Of a DNA stretch of 64,000 nt, positions 19,124 to 30,744 are shown in pieces. This DNA is from Oncomelania hupensis (Eukaryota; Mollusca; Gastropoda; Littorinimorpha; Pomatiopsidae): NCBI GenBank assembly GCA_036898135.1, contig CM072523.1, positions 38,920,876-38,984,875 on the forward strand. The letters run 5' to 3'. A model generated the notes under the pieces. That model saw only the letters and a program-made list of their open reading frames with translations, made no database searches and was not told the DNA's origin. The translations under genes were made by a program, and so were the position numbers. Position 1 is the first letter of the stretch. Every line of letters begins with the position of its first letter.

Positions 19124-20091
19124 GGGAATTGGTTCAAAACAACAATCGGCGTGCGTCAAGGATGTCTACTCTCTCCAACACTCTTCAACATCTTCCTGGC
19201 TCGCTTCATATAAAATGTCCTAGCAGATCACGAAGCCACAGTCAGCTTAGGGTGGTAGAGCAATCTCGATCCTCCGTTTTGCGGATAACATTGATGGATT
19301 GGCTGGAGTGGAACAAGAACAAACAGCTGGTACAAAGGCTTGATACTACCTCCAGAGCCTTTGGAATGGAAATAGGTGCACAGAAGACCACAATTATTAC
19401 CAATAACACCAATGGCATCAACATGGACATTAAAGTCCAAGGCCAATCCCTCAACGCGGTGCATAGCTTCAAATATTTAGGAACCATTGTATCAGACAAT
19501 GGGTCCGAACAGGAAGTCCCATCCAGGATCGCACAAACAACTACGGCCCTGACAAAAATGAAGCCCATTTGGAGAGACAGGACCAACACTCCAAGGTAAG
19601 GCTGCTGCGCTCCCTTGTCATCTTCCTCTTCCCATATGCTTGCGAAACATATACCCTCACAGCCGATCTACAACGAAGAATAAAAAGCATGGAGATGAGG
19701 TACTACAGAAGACTTCTGGGCATTTCTTATACCCAGCACATGACCAACGACGAGTTCCAACAGACCATCACACAAACCATTGGACAACACGATAACATGC
19801 TCACGGTGGAGAAAAAACGGAAACTCCGATGGTTTGGCCACATCAGCAGAACATCAGGCCTTGCGAAGAGCACCCTGCAAGGCGCGGTGCAAGGAGGCCG
19901 AAGAAGAGTAGACAGAAAAAGAGGTGGGAGGACAACATTCCAGAATGGACTGGCTTGACACTGATCGAAGCCATGAGGGTTGCTGAGGACAGAGAATAAT
20001 GGCGTACGCTGATTAATCGATCATCTGTGTTGCCCCAGCAACCTGCGAGTTACGGGATAGGATAGGAGAGGTTAGGATAGGATATGATAGG
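19124..20091 (+). pseudogene. LINE family A, copy 2, part after the Gypsy insertion
   Basis: It begins with the second GGGAA duplication and continues the reverse transcriptase of 12605-12945: TTIGVRQGCLLSPTLFNIFL, then the catalytic box. That box reads FADN here (19278-19289) instead of FADD, so a catalytic Asp is lost. The frame changes several times. The C-terminal KLRWFGHISR and basic RGGRTTFQNG region follow, and the element ends in GGATA-type units at about 20053-20091. Reassembling both parts gives one 5'-truncated LINE of about 1.3 kb. Confidence 0.85.
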
Positions 20092-20739
20092 AAACGAATA
20101 AAAATTTTTTTTTTCCAATGAATTGACTATATTTAAACATATATAGTATTATAATCGAATAATTCGACATGATATCAAGAAATAGTTATACATCAACGGT
20201 ATTAAGAAATTAATATTCAAACAACAATGAACTTTTCAAACTTGATAATAAATACTAAATACAAGAATTAACATGATTTATGGACACATGGACAATTTAC
20301 ATGTGGGCAGCATGACATTAACACGAAACAGACTAATAATAGCTTACTAACAACTAATACCTAATAACCAACAATAGATCTTATTCGAAAATGGGAGATA
20401 CTGTAACTTGTCTTTTGTTTTGTTTTGAGTTACCTGCAGTTTTCCTGGCGAAATCATCATGAGCATTGCGTCTCAGAAACAAGGAGGTTAGAGATCTACA
20501 CTCTTTGCTCAGAACACTATGAAAGCTACCCCGACCTGGAAGCTTTTCTTCGGGAAAAAGGGTGTTGGTAGTTACAGGGCAGTGCAAGGCCGAACTAGCG
20601 GAGCCAGCTAGGATTGCAACTGAAATCAACCTTTCGGTTGATCCGGAAGGTTTGATGGAGGCCAGAGCGGAAATTATTGGCGACAAACTGTTTTTGTTTG
20701 CAAAGAATGTCCGCTTAACGTGGGACAACTCTGAGCGCG
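20092..20739. other. No gene recognised
   Basis: AT-rich DNA. Open frames on both strands near 20381-20739 show no motif that I recognise. Confidence 0.5.
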
Positions 20740-20865
20740 GCGCAACCTCCGGGCAGCAAACTTGTTTTTTCCAACCTAGTTCCAGTCATTCGCCCAAAAA
20801 GGCAATCACCGAAGTCGAACGAAGCTCTCCGATGTGTTACGAAATGATGCTTGCATGACTACGAC
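20740..20865 (+). repeat. Interspersed repeat R2, plus-strand copy
   Basis: Matches the reverse complement of 22563-22702 (shared CTTGTTTTTTCCAAC, TAGTTCCAGTCA, CGAAGTCGAACGAAGCTCTC). The family is non-coding and its class unknown. Confidence 0.65.
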
Positions 20866-21330
20866 TAGCTGACATTAAAAATGATCGCTGTTGCTTCTCA
20901 TTCTGTTCGATTTACACAGATTTAGCATTTCGCAACGGTATACTTTGTTAATATGAGCATAATATGAGCATAATTATTATCGACAATATTTAATAGTTGC
21001 GTTCCTTGATTTGCATTTTGTTAGTTCTCAGCAGTAAAGGCTAATAATAGCATTGCCCATTTCCTGCCTAGAACCAAGTAGACACTGTTATACAGTATAC
21101 ATAGGCTTAATCTACATTATTATATTATAAGTCAGTCTCCGCGCAGCGAAGAACCTCACTAGCTGAATATATATTATTAGACCTGTATTGTTTGTTTTAT
21201 ACGTAAATAAATGTATAAACTATATCTATTCTAATTGATAATATTTAGGCCTATACTTTATAATATTCGAATCTTGAAATTTCTGAAGAAGGACGAGTAG
21301 GCTAAGCGATTTTTTTTAAAATAACTCGAG
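20866..21330. other. No gene recognised
   Basis: AT-rich sequence with no coding or repeat signal that I can support. Confidence 0.5.
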
Positions 21331-21530
21331 ATCAGAGTTAAATTAATAGTTAATTATTCATTGCTTACAGGGTCCAGCGGATTGCAAAGAGTCGAATCAG
21401 AACCACAAAATCAAGACAACTCGAGATCAAAGTTAAATTAAAAGCTTATTAGTTATTCATTGCTTACAGAGTCCAGCGGACTGCAAAGAGCCGAATCAGG
21501 ACCACAAAATCGAGACCACAACTTCGCAAG
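21331..21530 (+). repeat. Interspersed repeat R1, two tandem partial copies
   Basis: Two consecutive units of about 100 bp each carry GAGATCA..GTTAAATTA, TTATTCATTGCTTACAG and the R1 start block CTGCAAAGAGCCGAATCAG. Only the first part of R1 is present, duplicated. Confidence 0.65.
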
Positions 21531-21589
21531 TAGTAGTAGTAGTAGTATAGTTATTTAGTTAAATCTTTAATTTATTTGTTTTGTTTGTG

Positions 21590-21590
<1 letters not shown>

Positions 21591-21668
<78 letters not shown>

Positions 21669-21677
21669 GTTTGTTTC

Positions 21678-21758
<81 letters not shown>
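21591..21758. repeat. (GTT)n-(ATT)n compound microsatellite
   Basis: About 12 GTT units, then ATT units to 21668, a short break, and a second ATT run from 21681 to 21758. Confidence 0.97.
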
Positions 21759-22256
21759 CTACTTTTAAAAAAATAAAAGAATAGTGTGCTGCTGTGCGTG
21801 CTCAATGGTGTAAATATGGTTAGTGACGTTTTGTTTGTTTTTGCTGAAGTTGGGTGTAACCCGAAATATTCAGATGGTGTTACTGGTTATTTTTTCTTAT
21901 AGATTTAACAAAGTTTTCAGATAATTTATAGAAATTTCTGCCCGCCATGCAACATTTTTTTTAATACGTGTTTCTCAATAAAATACATATAATTGAAATA
22001 CATATAACAAATTTACTGTATCAGTTAAAAAGAATAATATTAGTTAAATAATTGCTTTGGTGCTTGCAATAAAAATATCACTGTTTTTTGAGACCATTAT
22101 AAACTTGCTTTGCCTTGTGCTGAAGGGACATCAACGTATCCTTAGTGCTTTGAAGTTTTGTCATGGTTTTATTGTAATCGTTGTATGTGTGCTTTATGTG
22201 TTATGTATTTCTTTTACTCCTTATTACTAATTGTGTCAGTATATTATTCATCATAA
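21759..22256. other. No gene recognised
   Basis: AT-rich unique sequence between two microsatellites. No gene is supported. Confidence 0.5.
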
Positions 22257-22358
<102 letters not shown>

Positions 22359-22562
22359 TGCTTCAAAATGCAAATCTCGACTTGAGCTTGAAGCTGTGCA
22401 GATCGAAATAGAATTAGATCTAGCAGTGGCTATTTTTATGCACGGATGTTTCACCACAGGCTCTGAAGTCTTTTCTTTTGTCTTTGTAAACTCCTAAATA
22501 CGTACGTAATATAGTATGTAATTGAGGCCTACGAAAGACGAGACTTCCAAGCCTGTGGTTTC

Positions 22563-22702
22563 ACGTAGTCCTGCCAGCATTCGTTCGTAAAACATCGGAT
22601 AGCTTCGCTCGACTCGGAGAGCTTCGTTCGACTTCGGTAATTGCCTTTTTCGGGAAAGTGACTGGAACTAAGTTGGAAAAAACAAGTTCGCCTCCGGGCA
22701 TG
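22563..22702 (-). repeat. Interspersed repeat R2, minus-strand copy
   Basis: Inverted relative to 20740-20865. It has an extra CTTCGCTCGACTCGGAGAG duplication compared with that copy. Confidence 0.65.
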
Positions 22703-23108
22703 CCAGCCAAAGTTGTTTCCCCTCATATTTCTAAGCACGGTCTATAAATAAATAAATACCAACTTGAGAAAGGGCCACAGCTATAGAGAACAGCAGTAGA
22801 AGCTTTATGGTGTTAGTATAGGTGTTGGACGTCCGCTGTGCAAGAGGTTATTGTATTATACAGCACAGAAAAAAGAATAAGCAGAACGTGTAACTCTGCA
22901 GACAGTAACTAGCCTTATCTACTATCTTCGTTGGTGACCCAAGCGACACTTAACAGGTCCCAATTCGAATGGAAGGCTTTGTTTACTGTTGATGAAAACG
23001 GGTTTAACCTAAAATTCGCATTGTTTTTATTTACATTAAACAAAGAAAACAAAGGATTTCGTTGCTCAAACCAACCCATAAAATTGAATTTTCCATTTCG
23101 GTTCTGTG
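22703..23108. other. No gene recognised
   Basis: Unique-looking sequence without a coding frame or RNA gene that I can support. Confidence 0.5.
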
Positions 23109-23400
23109 GGTGTCGGATAGCGCAGTGGTTGGAGCACTGGCTACTGTGTCGCAAGTTCAGCACCGTCCAGTGCGGTTAGGACTTGGATGGGTGACCGCAA
23201 ACCGTAAAGCGACAAATAACAACGCCCCCAGTTGACTCAACTGGGACTGAGTACCTACTCTCTTAAGGGTGGGGAAGGTAAAGCAGCGAGGGAGAGAGAT
23301 GGGCATCACCCTCATTACGCTGGCCCAAGATAAGTGTGATCTCCAACATCACGCTCCCCTACGGCCACAAAGGCTATGGGACCCACTTTACCTTTACCTT
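23109..23400 (+). mobile_element. SINE with tRNA-like A box and 5S rRNA-like segment, copy 2
   Basis: A second 292-bp copy of the 11916-12207 element with the same A box and a 5S-like segment at 23155-23198 (CGGTTAGGACTTGGATGGG, TGACCGC). It shares the same GCAGCGAGGGAGAGAGATGG body and ends in CTTTACCTTTACC. The two copies differ by scattered substitutions and a few indels, so they are independent insertions of one family. Confidence 0.85.
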
Positions 23401-23725
23401 ATTTCGGTTCTGACAAGGAGTGAATTCCCCTGTTTTAATGGTACATCGATACCATAGCCGTGTGCCCTTTGACCCTATTCCTGAATGAACCACGCGGTTT
23501 GAGGAATGCGTTTGTGGTGTCTGGGTTAGGGTAAGTTCCAACGGTTGTTGCTATTAATAGGCACACCATTTCGGACTGTAATCATTACAACAACAAAAAA
23601 AAAACTTTCGACAAGAGTTCTTTTTTGTTGTAATCTTTGTTTGTGTTGCTTTTTTACGTGGGGCAACACTCACTGTGAATGTTAAAAGGATTTGTCGAGG
23701 GTGTGTGGTTAAAGTCGATCTCTTT
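23401..23725. other. No gene recognised
   Basis: Unique-looking sequence containing an A-run and a T-rich stretch. Nothing is supported as a gene. Confidence 0.5.
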
Positions 23726-23842
23726 AAAGAGATAAGCAAGCACCAGTACTGTAGAGGTCATGTTAAAGAGATAAGCAAGCATCAGTACTGTAGAGGTCAT
23801 GTTAAAGAGATAAGCAAGAACCAGTACTGTAGAGGTCATGTT
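23726..23842. repeat. Three 39-bp tandem units
   Basis: Units at 23726-23764, 23765-23803 and 23804-23842 are nearly identical (AAAGAGATAAGCAAG, CAGTACTGTAGAGGTCATG). They lie just upstream of a 5'-truncated LINE. Confidence 0.92.
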
Positions 23843-23859
23843 AAAGTTACTAGACTTTA

Positions 23860-24407
23860 CCAAATTTAATGCTGCCCTGACAAGGTTGAAGCCCATTTTG
23901 GAAAGACAGGACCATCAGTCTACATTCCAAGGTAAGGCTGCTGTGCTCCCTTGTCATCTCCATCTTCCTATACGCTTGCGAAACATGAACCCTCACAGCA
24001 AATCTACAACGAAGAATACAAAGCATGGAGATGAAGCGCTACAGAAGACTTCTGGGCATTTCCTATACCCAGCACATCACCAACAACGAGGTCCGACAGC
24101 CCATCACACAAGCCATTGGACAACACGATGACATGCTCACAGTTGTGAAGAAACAGAAACTCCGATGGTATGGCCACATCCCCAGAGCATCAGGCCTTGC
24201 AAAGACCATCCTGCAAAGGCACGGCAGAAGAAGAGGGAGATAGAAAAAGAGCTGGGAAGACAACATTCGAGAATGTACTGGCTTGACACTGAACGAAGCC
24301 ATGAGAGTTGCTGAGGACAGAGAAAGATGGAGTACGCTGGTTAAATGATCATCTGTGGTGCCCCTACGACCTTCGAGTTACGGGAAAGGATAGGGATAGG
24401 ATAGGAA
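23860..24407 (+). pseudogene. LINE family A, copy 3, 3' end only
   Basis: A 5'-truncated copy encoding only the C-terminal part of the reverse transcriptase protein: TRLKPI, a LYACET-like segment altered to IRLRNM in one frame, YRRLLGISYTQHITN, KLRWYGH. Frame breaks are present, including one in the terminal basic segment. It ends with GTTACGGGAAAGGATAG-type units. Truncation at the 5' end is the usual result of target-primed reverse transcription. Confidence 0.8.
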
Positions 24408-24501
24408 ATCAACATCATAGATCTTTGTAACATTCACTCTAAAAGAAATTGCCCCACTTAAAACAAACACGCACGCATACACACACACTTAAAACAAACA
24501 T

Positions 24502-24564
<63 letters not shown>

Positions 24565-24726
24565 CACACACAGGCACATCCCACTGAAACCCAAAGTAAT
24601 CATCTTTTGCTTTGCATAGATAATCCTATCCATCCCCAATGTGAAAGTCCATGTACCATACCACCTGTCTATCCTCCTTACTCCTCGCTTGTCCATTAAA
24701 TACTTCATGACATGAAAATGATGTTA
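24408..24726. other. No gene; contains a (CA)n microsatellite
   Basis: A CA-rich run occupies about 24475-24575. The remainder is unique-looking and carries no coding signal. Confidence 0.7.
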
Positions 24727-25351
24727 GGTCTTCCATGAGGGACTTTTTCTCCCGCACTTCCCCTGCATACTTTTCTGACATGCTCATACCCTACGTACCA
24801 CGCAGACAGCTCCGTTCCGCATCAGACCAACGCACCTTCATCATCCCACTTGTCAAAACAAAAAACTATGGAGAACGCACCTTTGCTTTCTGTGCATCCA
24901 CTCAATGGAATTGCCTTCCACACAATATCCGCCATGTGCAAACACAACAAGCGTTTAAACGACAACTCAAAACATATCTTTTCCATAAACACCTTCTATA
25001 GCTCCTTCTCAAAAACACACATGAATTAATCTCCTCATCAGTCTAGTATGCACACATGTCGTGGCGCTCCATGCACGGGCAATGGTGTTCGCTTTTTAAT
25101 GGTGTTCGCTTTTTATAATTGTTATAAGTGTTGGTTGCCTTTTACAAGTTAATAATAGTTTTAGTTGCCTTTTTATGTTTTTCAATGTAATATTTTTATT
25201 GAATGTTTTTAACATTATGTTGTACATTTTTAGTGAATTTATTTAGACTTTATATACCTACTGTTGTTGTGTAGTATAAATGGTGTATGAATGTGTCAAA
25301 CGCGGAGAGCACAGCCACTTGTGGCTGTGATGCGGCGCTATATAAATCTAC

Positions 25352-25423
<72 letters not shown>
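24727..25423 (+). pseudogene. LINE family E (CR1/L2-like), C-terminal coding end and 3' tail
   Basis: The frame at 24735-25001 encodes the end of a CR1/L2-type LINE protein. The diagnostic pattern is YVPRRQLRSA, then ERTFAFCASTQWNCLP, then a QQAFKRQLKTYLFHK end. About 350 bp of 3' UTR follow, with GCGGCGCTATATAAATCTAC leading into a (ATT)n tail (about 25354-25423). That is the kind of 3' end this group uses. The reverse transcriptase core is missing, so the copy is heavily 5'-truncated. Confidence 0.82.
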
Positions 25424-25442
25424 GATAACAGCCATATTATTC

Positions 25443-26110
25443 GGGCTTCTCTCTCTCTCTATCTCTCTCTCCCACTCTCTCTATCTCCATCCCTGCTCTC
25501 TCTCTCTTTCTCTCATTCTCTCCTCTTTTCTGTCTGTCTCTGTCTCTCTCTCTCCGGCCCCACCACATCCCTCTTCTTCCCGCTCTTTGCCCATTTTTCT
25601 CATCTGTTGCACGACTTAGGGTGTCCAGTCCAGGCATAATGTTTTGATAATGTTTTAATACAGTTTTAATTGAATTGACAGCAATAAACGTTCAAATGCC
25701 CTTTATAATTACTTGTAAATGGCCGAAACCGCCAGCTAATTCTCTTTCCTTTGTTTCCCCTTTTCTTTTCTGTTCGTTTCTTCATTCCTTTCTTACTGTT
25801 TTTTTTTTCCTTTCTTTTATTTTCTGTTCTTTCTTTTTCTGTGCTTTTCATCTCTAATGCTTCTTACGACAACCTTTTGCATTAATTCCGTTAGGAGACC
25901 ACGAGTAATGTTTTAATTTTTTTATTTTCCTTTTCTTTTCTACCTTTAGTACTAAACACATTTTTTCCTAGCATTTTTTTTCTCCTTTCTTTTTTTCCAC
26001 CTTATTTTTCTTTTTTGTTCTTTAAATTTTTCTTACGCTTCTTACAATTCTCTTTTGCACCTGTATAAGTTACTTCGGTTAGGAGACCACGAGTAATGCT
26101 TTCATTGGTT
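25443..26110. repeat. Pyrimidine-rich low-complexity region with a duplicated block
   Basis: CT-rich sequence (25443-25556), a unique stretch, then long T/C-rich tracts. The block GTTAGGAGACCACGAGTAAT, with a nearby CTTCTTAC and TTTTGCA, appears at about 25858-25910 and again at about 26036-26100. This shows a local duplication about 180 bp apart. No gene. Confidence 0.7.
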
Positions 26111-26901
26111 TTAATAAACATTAATTAGCATCCGCCTCTTTAAAATCTCCCCGCACCTTAAAAATATAGTTCATTTAACTCATAGCTGTCTAACATGGTC
26201 GATAGAAATCGAAAGACGCACTCCAAAACAAAGGGAGAGAAAAAGCAAAGTAAAACACCGGGGGGGGGGGGGGGGGGGGTGGGGAGGGGAGGGGCGTCGA
26301 GTAGTGTCCCTTTAAAAAACAGAACACGTTAAAAAAATAAATAAATGGCAGTGACGTCTTTTCTCATTCATGGTTGTTAAAGCTGGGTGGGTGGATTGGT
26401 GGGGATGCTGTGGGAGTGGGTGTTTGGGGGTGTCGTTCTGTTGAACACAAAGATTGTAGTTCTTGATGTAGAGATAAAATCCCAGTAATTGAAGTTGTAC
26501 ATTGCATTGACGGCGTATGTAAGGGCTACTGTGTGTAGCAATACAAATTACTTATGTGGGTAATCAGACTAATAAATCAATAACTAAAGAGCACATTACG
26601 ATTGTGTGCGTCTTACTGTACTGAATACACCAATCGCACCACAAAGATAATGTACTGAGATCGCATTAGGCAGGTAATGACAGTCTACCGTAGTGGCTCG
26701 ATCTTGGACAGAGTTCTTACCAGCTCAAGGAGGTGCTTTAAAGCACGAGTCTACGAGATCCAAACAGCCCAAGGCAGGTTTCTGAAATATAAATCGGAAT
26801 CGGGATCGAACTCACGCATACGCAAATCGAATTTTTTTTAAAAGGCTGTTAATATTAGAGTTAGACTACTATTAATATTAATAGTAAACGTGACCCTAGC
26901 T

Positions 26902-26959
<58 letters not shown>

Positions 26960-27617
26960 CTTTCTTCTTCCTCCTGATTATTTTCGGTATCAGCGTTCAA
27001 CATTGCTTTTAACGAAACATTTCCAATTCTTCCTAGGGCGTGCCCAAACCATTATGTTTCCGCGCCACCTTTAGACATTTTAGGCTGGTAGGATGTCATC
27101 ACTTCCTCTACATTTTCCTTTCTTCTCCACTTGGCATTACTGATGCTTTTTTATTTTTATTCTTTTTTTAATTTTAAAGGCGAACATTGTCGAAGCAGGC
27201 TGAGCTCTAACCTGAATCTCTACTTTCGCGGTTATAATTAAGGTTAATTCCCCCTTTCAGCATGCCCTTTTACAACATGAATGAAGTCGATTTTCCTGGT
27301 CCACATTTGATAAGACCTTAACGGTAAAATAAAAATCCTAGGATAAGAAAACGACGGTTCCTATATAACGGAAAGCCAGAGACGATCCGATCCTCTGCAT
27401 GGAGCGAACCTAAGCAAAATTGTCATAGACAATAATAACACCGGTCTTTGTTTAATATATCTGTTAGTAGCGATTATTAGTAGTCTCCGAATTTTGGTTG
27501 ACTCGGTGAAATTTCTTGTTGTATGCTTATGCATTGTATAAAGACCACAGGCGCCCGAATAGAGATGTGAACAGAGTAGAGTCGAGTGCTGTCTGCATAC
27601 TTATGGTTCGTAGAGAG
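26111..27617. other. No gene recognised; poly-G run and (ATC)n microsatellite
   Basis: Mostly AT-rich sequence. A 20-base G run lies at 26260-26279 and an ATC trinucleotide run at 26902-26959. I see no coding region or interspersed-repeat match. Confidence 0.6.
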
Positions 27618-28210
27618 AGGTTAGTTAGTTATTCATTGCTTACAGGGTCCATCGGACTGCAAAGAGCCGAATCAGGACCACAAAATCAAGACCACAACTT
27701 CGCTGAAAGAGGACACACCCCTAATCCGCATAAAAGATCTGCCGAAACAACACTAGTGGTAACACTGAAGGCACTCCACCACCCGGCCACTTTACAATAA
27801 AGACATCCCACGGAGTGGACGCTGAGGCTATACTCTAATTTATCGAACCCCAGTTTACAGAAACAAAATAGAGTACAAACATCTTTATAAAATATCAACA
27901 AAACACATACATATAAAATGTCTACATTGACAAATAATAACATCATAGGAAGCCCCAGTGACCACCTGGCAGAAAGCGTCCATTACTCCCAATCCAACGG
28001 ACTTCACACACAAATGTGGAGTTTTGTCCGAGAAGAATTTTCAAGACAAAAAGGTAGGTGACTGGTCTAGCAAAGAAGAAGATAGTAAGCTTATAATAGA
28101 TTGATAGAGGAATGAGGAAGAACAAAGGAGAAAGACAGCGACAGTGGGGATTTAAAGCACTAAATTTCCAGAAAGCGGGGATGCTATTTATACTGAAGCC
28201 CCCGGCACCA
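27618..28210 (+). repeat. Interspersed repeat R1, most complete copy
   Basis: A continuous copy beginning at GTTAGTTATTCATTGCTTAC and running through GACTGCAAAGAGCCGAATCA, ACAACTTCGCTGAAAGAGGA, ACATCCCACGGAG, CATAGGAAGCCCCAGTGACC and GGGGATGCTATTTATACTGA. It is shared with 1436-2445, 878-1075 and 21331-21530. No protein is recognisable and I see no clear terminal repeats, so its class is unknown. Confidence 0.7.
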
Positions 28211-28402
28211 CCGCGGGGGATGAGGGGGGGGGGGGCGGGGGTAGAAAAAGATGCTATTCAGAGAAATACTGGCGCCTGTGATAAAAACCTATTTTCAAGC
28301 TAAGCCTAGAACATCATTTTCCCCGGCGAGGTCTATGATAAAATACCAGTTCTATATCGCGCAAAGTTTTGAAGAGAAAAAAAGAGGTGAACTTCTAACG
28401 CG
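28211..28402. other. No gene; G-rich run
   Basis: A G-rich run (about 28224-28241) and short unique sequence up to the SINE. Confidence 0.5.
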
Positions 28403-28715
28403 GGAGGCGCCGTGGCCGAGTGGTTAGAGCGTTGGCTTGCGGATCTGAAGGTCCAGAGTTCGAGCCCAAGCCGGGGCATTGTGTTGTGTCCTTCGGATGA
28501 GAGGATAAACCGAGGTCTAGTCTGTGTCGCATGCATTCCATCATAACGGACTTTAAAAATCCTGACGCTCATGTCCTAGACGAGTGAGTGCCGGTGACAA
28601 GAACACACCCAGCATTTACCTTGGGTAAAGCGCTTCACTTGGGGCTGCTGTACTTTCAAAAAATGAAAGTGGCCGAATTTCACCTTGGTGATAATAAAGT
28701 TGTTAAAATAAAATA
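28403..28715 (+). mobile_element. tRNA-type SINE, full copy
   Basis: The head has a tRNA-like A box (GTGGCCGAGTGGTTAGAGC, about 28412-28430) and B box (GAGTTCGAGCC, 28457-28467) at the normal spacing for a Pol III promoter. Both resemble tRNAs with a GGCCGAG D-arm, such as Leu or Ser types. A family body and an A-rich tail (AATAAAATAACAATAAAAAT) follow. The long non-tRNA body shows that it is a SINE, not a tRNA gene. Fragments of the same family occur at 12494-12604 and 60315-60388. Confidence 0.87.
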
Positions 28716-28734
28716 ACAATAAAAATAACGCGTA

Positions 28735-29111
28735 TTACACATACACGTCCATGCCAAGACAGCTCCCCACACGTAAAAACAAACACACATACATACATGC
28801 AAACATACATACAAACATACATACAAACACACGTACATACATGCATACATACACACATATACAGCCTACATACATACTTAAATCACACACACGTGCGTGC
28901 TAAGACAGCTCCCAACACATACATACATCCATACATACATAAACATCCTACATACATACACATACATACCTACTTACAATCACACACATGTGCGCGCTAA
29001 GACAGCTCGCCACACATACATACATACATAGCCTACATACATACACAAATACATACATATACGTACATACACATACAGACACACATACATATATACATAC
29101 ACACATACTGG
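28735..29111. repeat. (ACAT)n-type degenerate microsatellite, left arm
   Basis: A long imperfect ACAT/ACAC array with repeated AGCCTACATACATAC. The same kind of array resumes at 31742-31835, immediately after the hAT element, so the transposon split one array. Confidence 0.85.
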
Positions 29112-29123
29112 CAGGGCCGGACC
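29112..29123 (+). repeat. Left terminal inverted repeat of hAT element
   Basis: CAGGGCCGGACC, followed by a C/G-rich palindromic segment (CCTGGGTTCCGGAACCC) and a poly-A run. Confidence 0.8.
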
Positions 29124-29167
29124 CAGGGGGGGGGGGGTTACCTGGGTTCCGGAACCCCCCCTCCAAA

Positions 29168-29201
<34 letters not shown>

Positions 29202-29289
29202 AAATGAAATTTTGTTTAATGCAAAGAGTTTCAATTTTTTTTGTATTGTTTTTAAAACATTGCAGTTTTCAGAATAATCTTGAGAAATA

Positions 29290-30385
29290 CTTACTGCACT
29301 AACAACATCTATATCATGTGTTCATAGACTTCAAGAAGGCGTTTGACCGAGTCTGGTATGCAGCTCTATGGGCAACGATGAAAGTGTACAACATCAGCCC
29401 TAAAATTATTGAAGTCATCAAAAGCCTGTATGATAAGGCTACCAGTGCAGTCCTCCATACCAGCGTCATCGGGAACTGGTTCAGAACAACAATCGGTGTG
29501 CGTCAAGGATGCCTACTCTCTCCAACACTCTTCAACATCTTCCTAGAGCGCCCCATGTCAGATGCCCTTGCAGATCACGAAGGCACAGTCAGCATAGGGG
29601 GTAGAGCAATCTCCAATCTTCGTTTTGCTGATGACATTGATGGATTGGCTGGAGAGGAACAAGAACTTGAATAGTTGGTACAGAGGCTTGACACCACCTC
29701 CAGAGCTTATGGAATGGAAATAAGTGCAGAGAAGACAAAAATGATGACCAACAACACCAATGGCATCAACACGAACATCAAAGTCCAAGGCCAATCCCTC
29801 AACACAATGCATAGCTTCAAATATTTAGGAGCCATTGTATCAGACAATAAGTCCCGACAGGAAGTCTTCTCCAGGATCACACAAACAACTGCTGCCCTGA
29901 CAAGTTTGAAGCCCATTTGGAAAGACAGGAACATCAGACTACATTCCAAAGTATGACTGCTGCGCTCCCTTGTCATCTCCATCTTCCTATATGCTTGCGA
30001 AGCATGGACCCTCACAGCAGATCTGCAATGAAGAATACAAAGCATGGAGATGAGGTGCTCCAGAAGACTTCTGGGCACTTCTTATACCCAACACATCACC
30101 AATGACGAAGTCCGACAGACCATCACACAAGCCATTGGACAACACGATGACCTGCTCACAGTGGTGAAGAAACGGAAACTCCGATGGTATGGCCACGTCA
30201 CCAGATCATCAGGCCTTGCAAAGACCATTCTGCAAGGCACAGTGCAAGGAGGTAGAAGAAGGGGGAGACCGAAAAAGAGGTGGGAGGACAACATTCGAGA
30301 ATGGACTGGTTTGATCATCTGTGGTGCCCCTACGATCTCCGAGTTACGGGACAGGATAGTAAAGGATAGTTGTCAGTCACCTTTG
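29290..30385 (+). pseudogene. LINE family A, copy 4, inside the hAT element
   Basis: The best preserved copy of the family. It starts within reverse transcriptase at VFIDFKKAFDRVW (first catalytic Asp), continues through GVRQGCLLSPTLFNIFLE and the FADD box (29624-29635), and reaches a stop right after an EEQELE segment (about 29672). Later parts resume in the same or shifted frames: LDTTSRAYGMEIS, SFKYLGAIVSD, YTQHITNDEVRQTI, KLRWYGHVTRSSGLAKTI and RRRGRPKKRWEDNIREWTGL. The GGATA-type tail is at about 30345-30372. The absence of sequence upstream of KAFDRV shows 5' truncation. Confidence 0.85.
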
Positions 30386-30744
30386 GTCCAAGGTACAAAG
30401 AGTTATTTATAGACAATTCAACGGAAATCCATTTCAAGGGATCCGTTGAAACGTCCAAAGCGTTTTCCCGTTGAAACGACCAAGTAACCCAACCCCTAAG
30501 CCTAAATTAGTAAATGCAGCCAAATTTTCTTGTTCTGGCCGCAAGCCTCTTCCAGCACCTTCACCTTGATACTGCCATAATCCCCCAAAAACGACTTTTT
30601 AGAAATATTAATTAAGATGCTAAGTTGATAATTAAGAACACAGCGTTCGTTGCCTGGTTTGGTGAAGTCAGCAAAATGGCAAATGCTTTGACAACTGATG
30701 TTATTGTTCCTCGTCAATCATCCCGACAGACTCTCAGTGACAAC
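30386..30744. other. Non-coding part of the hAT element
   Basis: It includes two copies of CCGTTGAAACG (about 30444 and 30468) and sequence rich in short A and T runs. No coding is visible until the transposase remnant. Confidence 0.45.

Noticed and set aside
28411..28480. tRNA gene
   Set aside because: A and B boxes are present, but no acceptor stem closes and a long SINE body with an A-rich tail follows.
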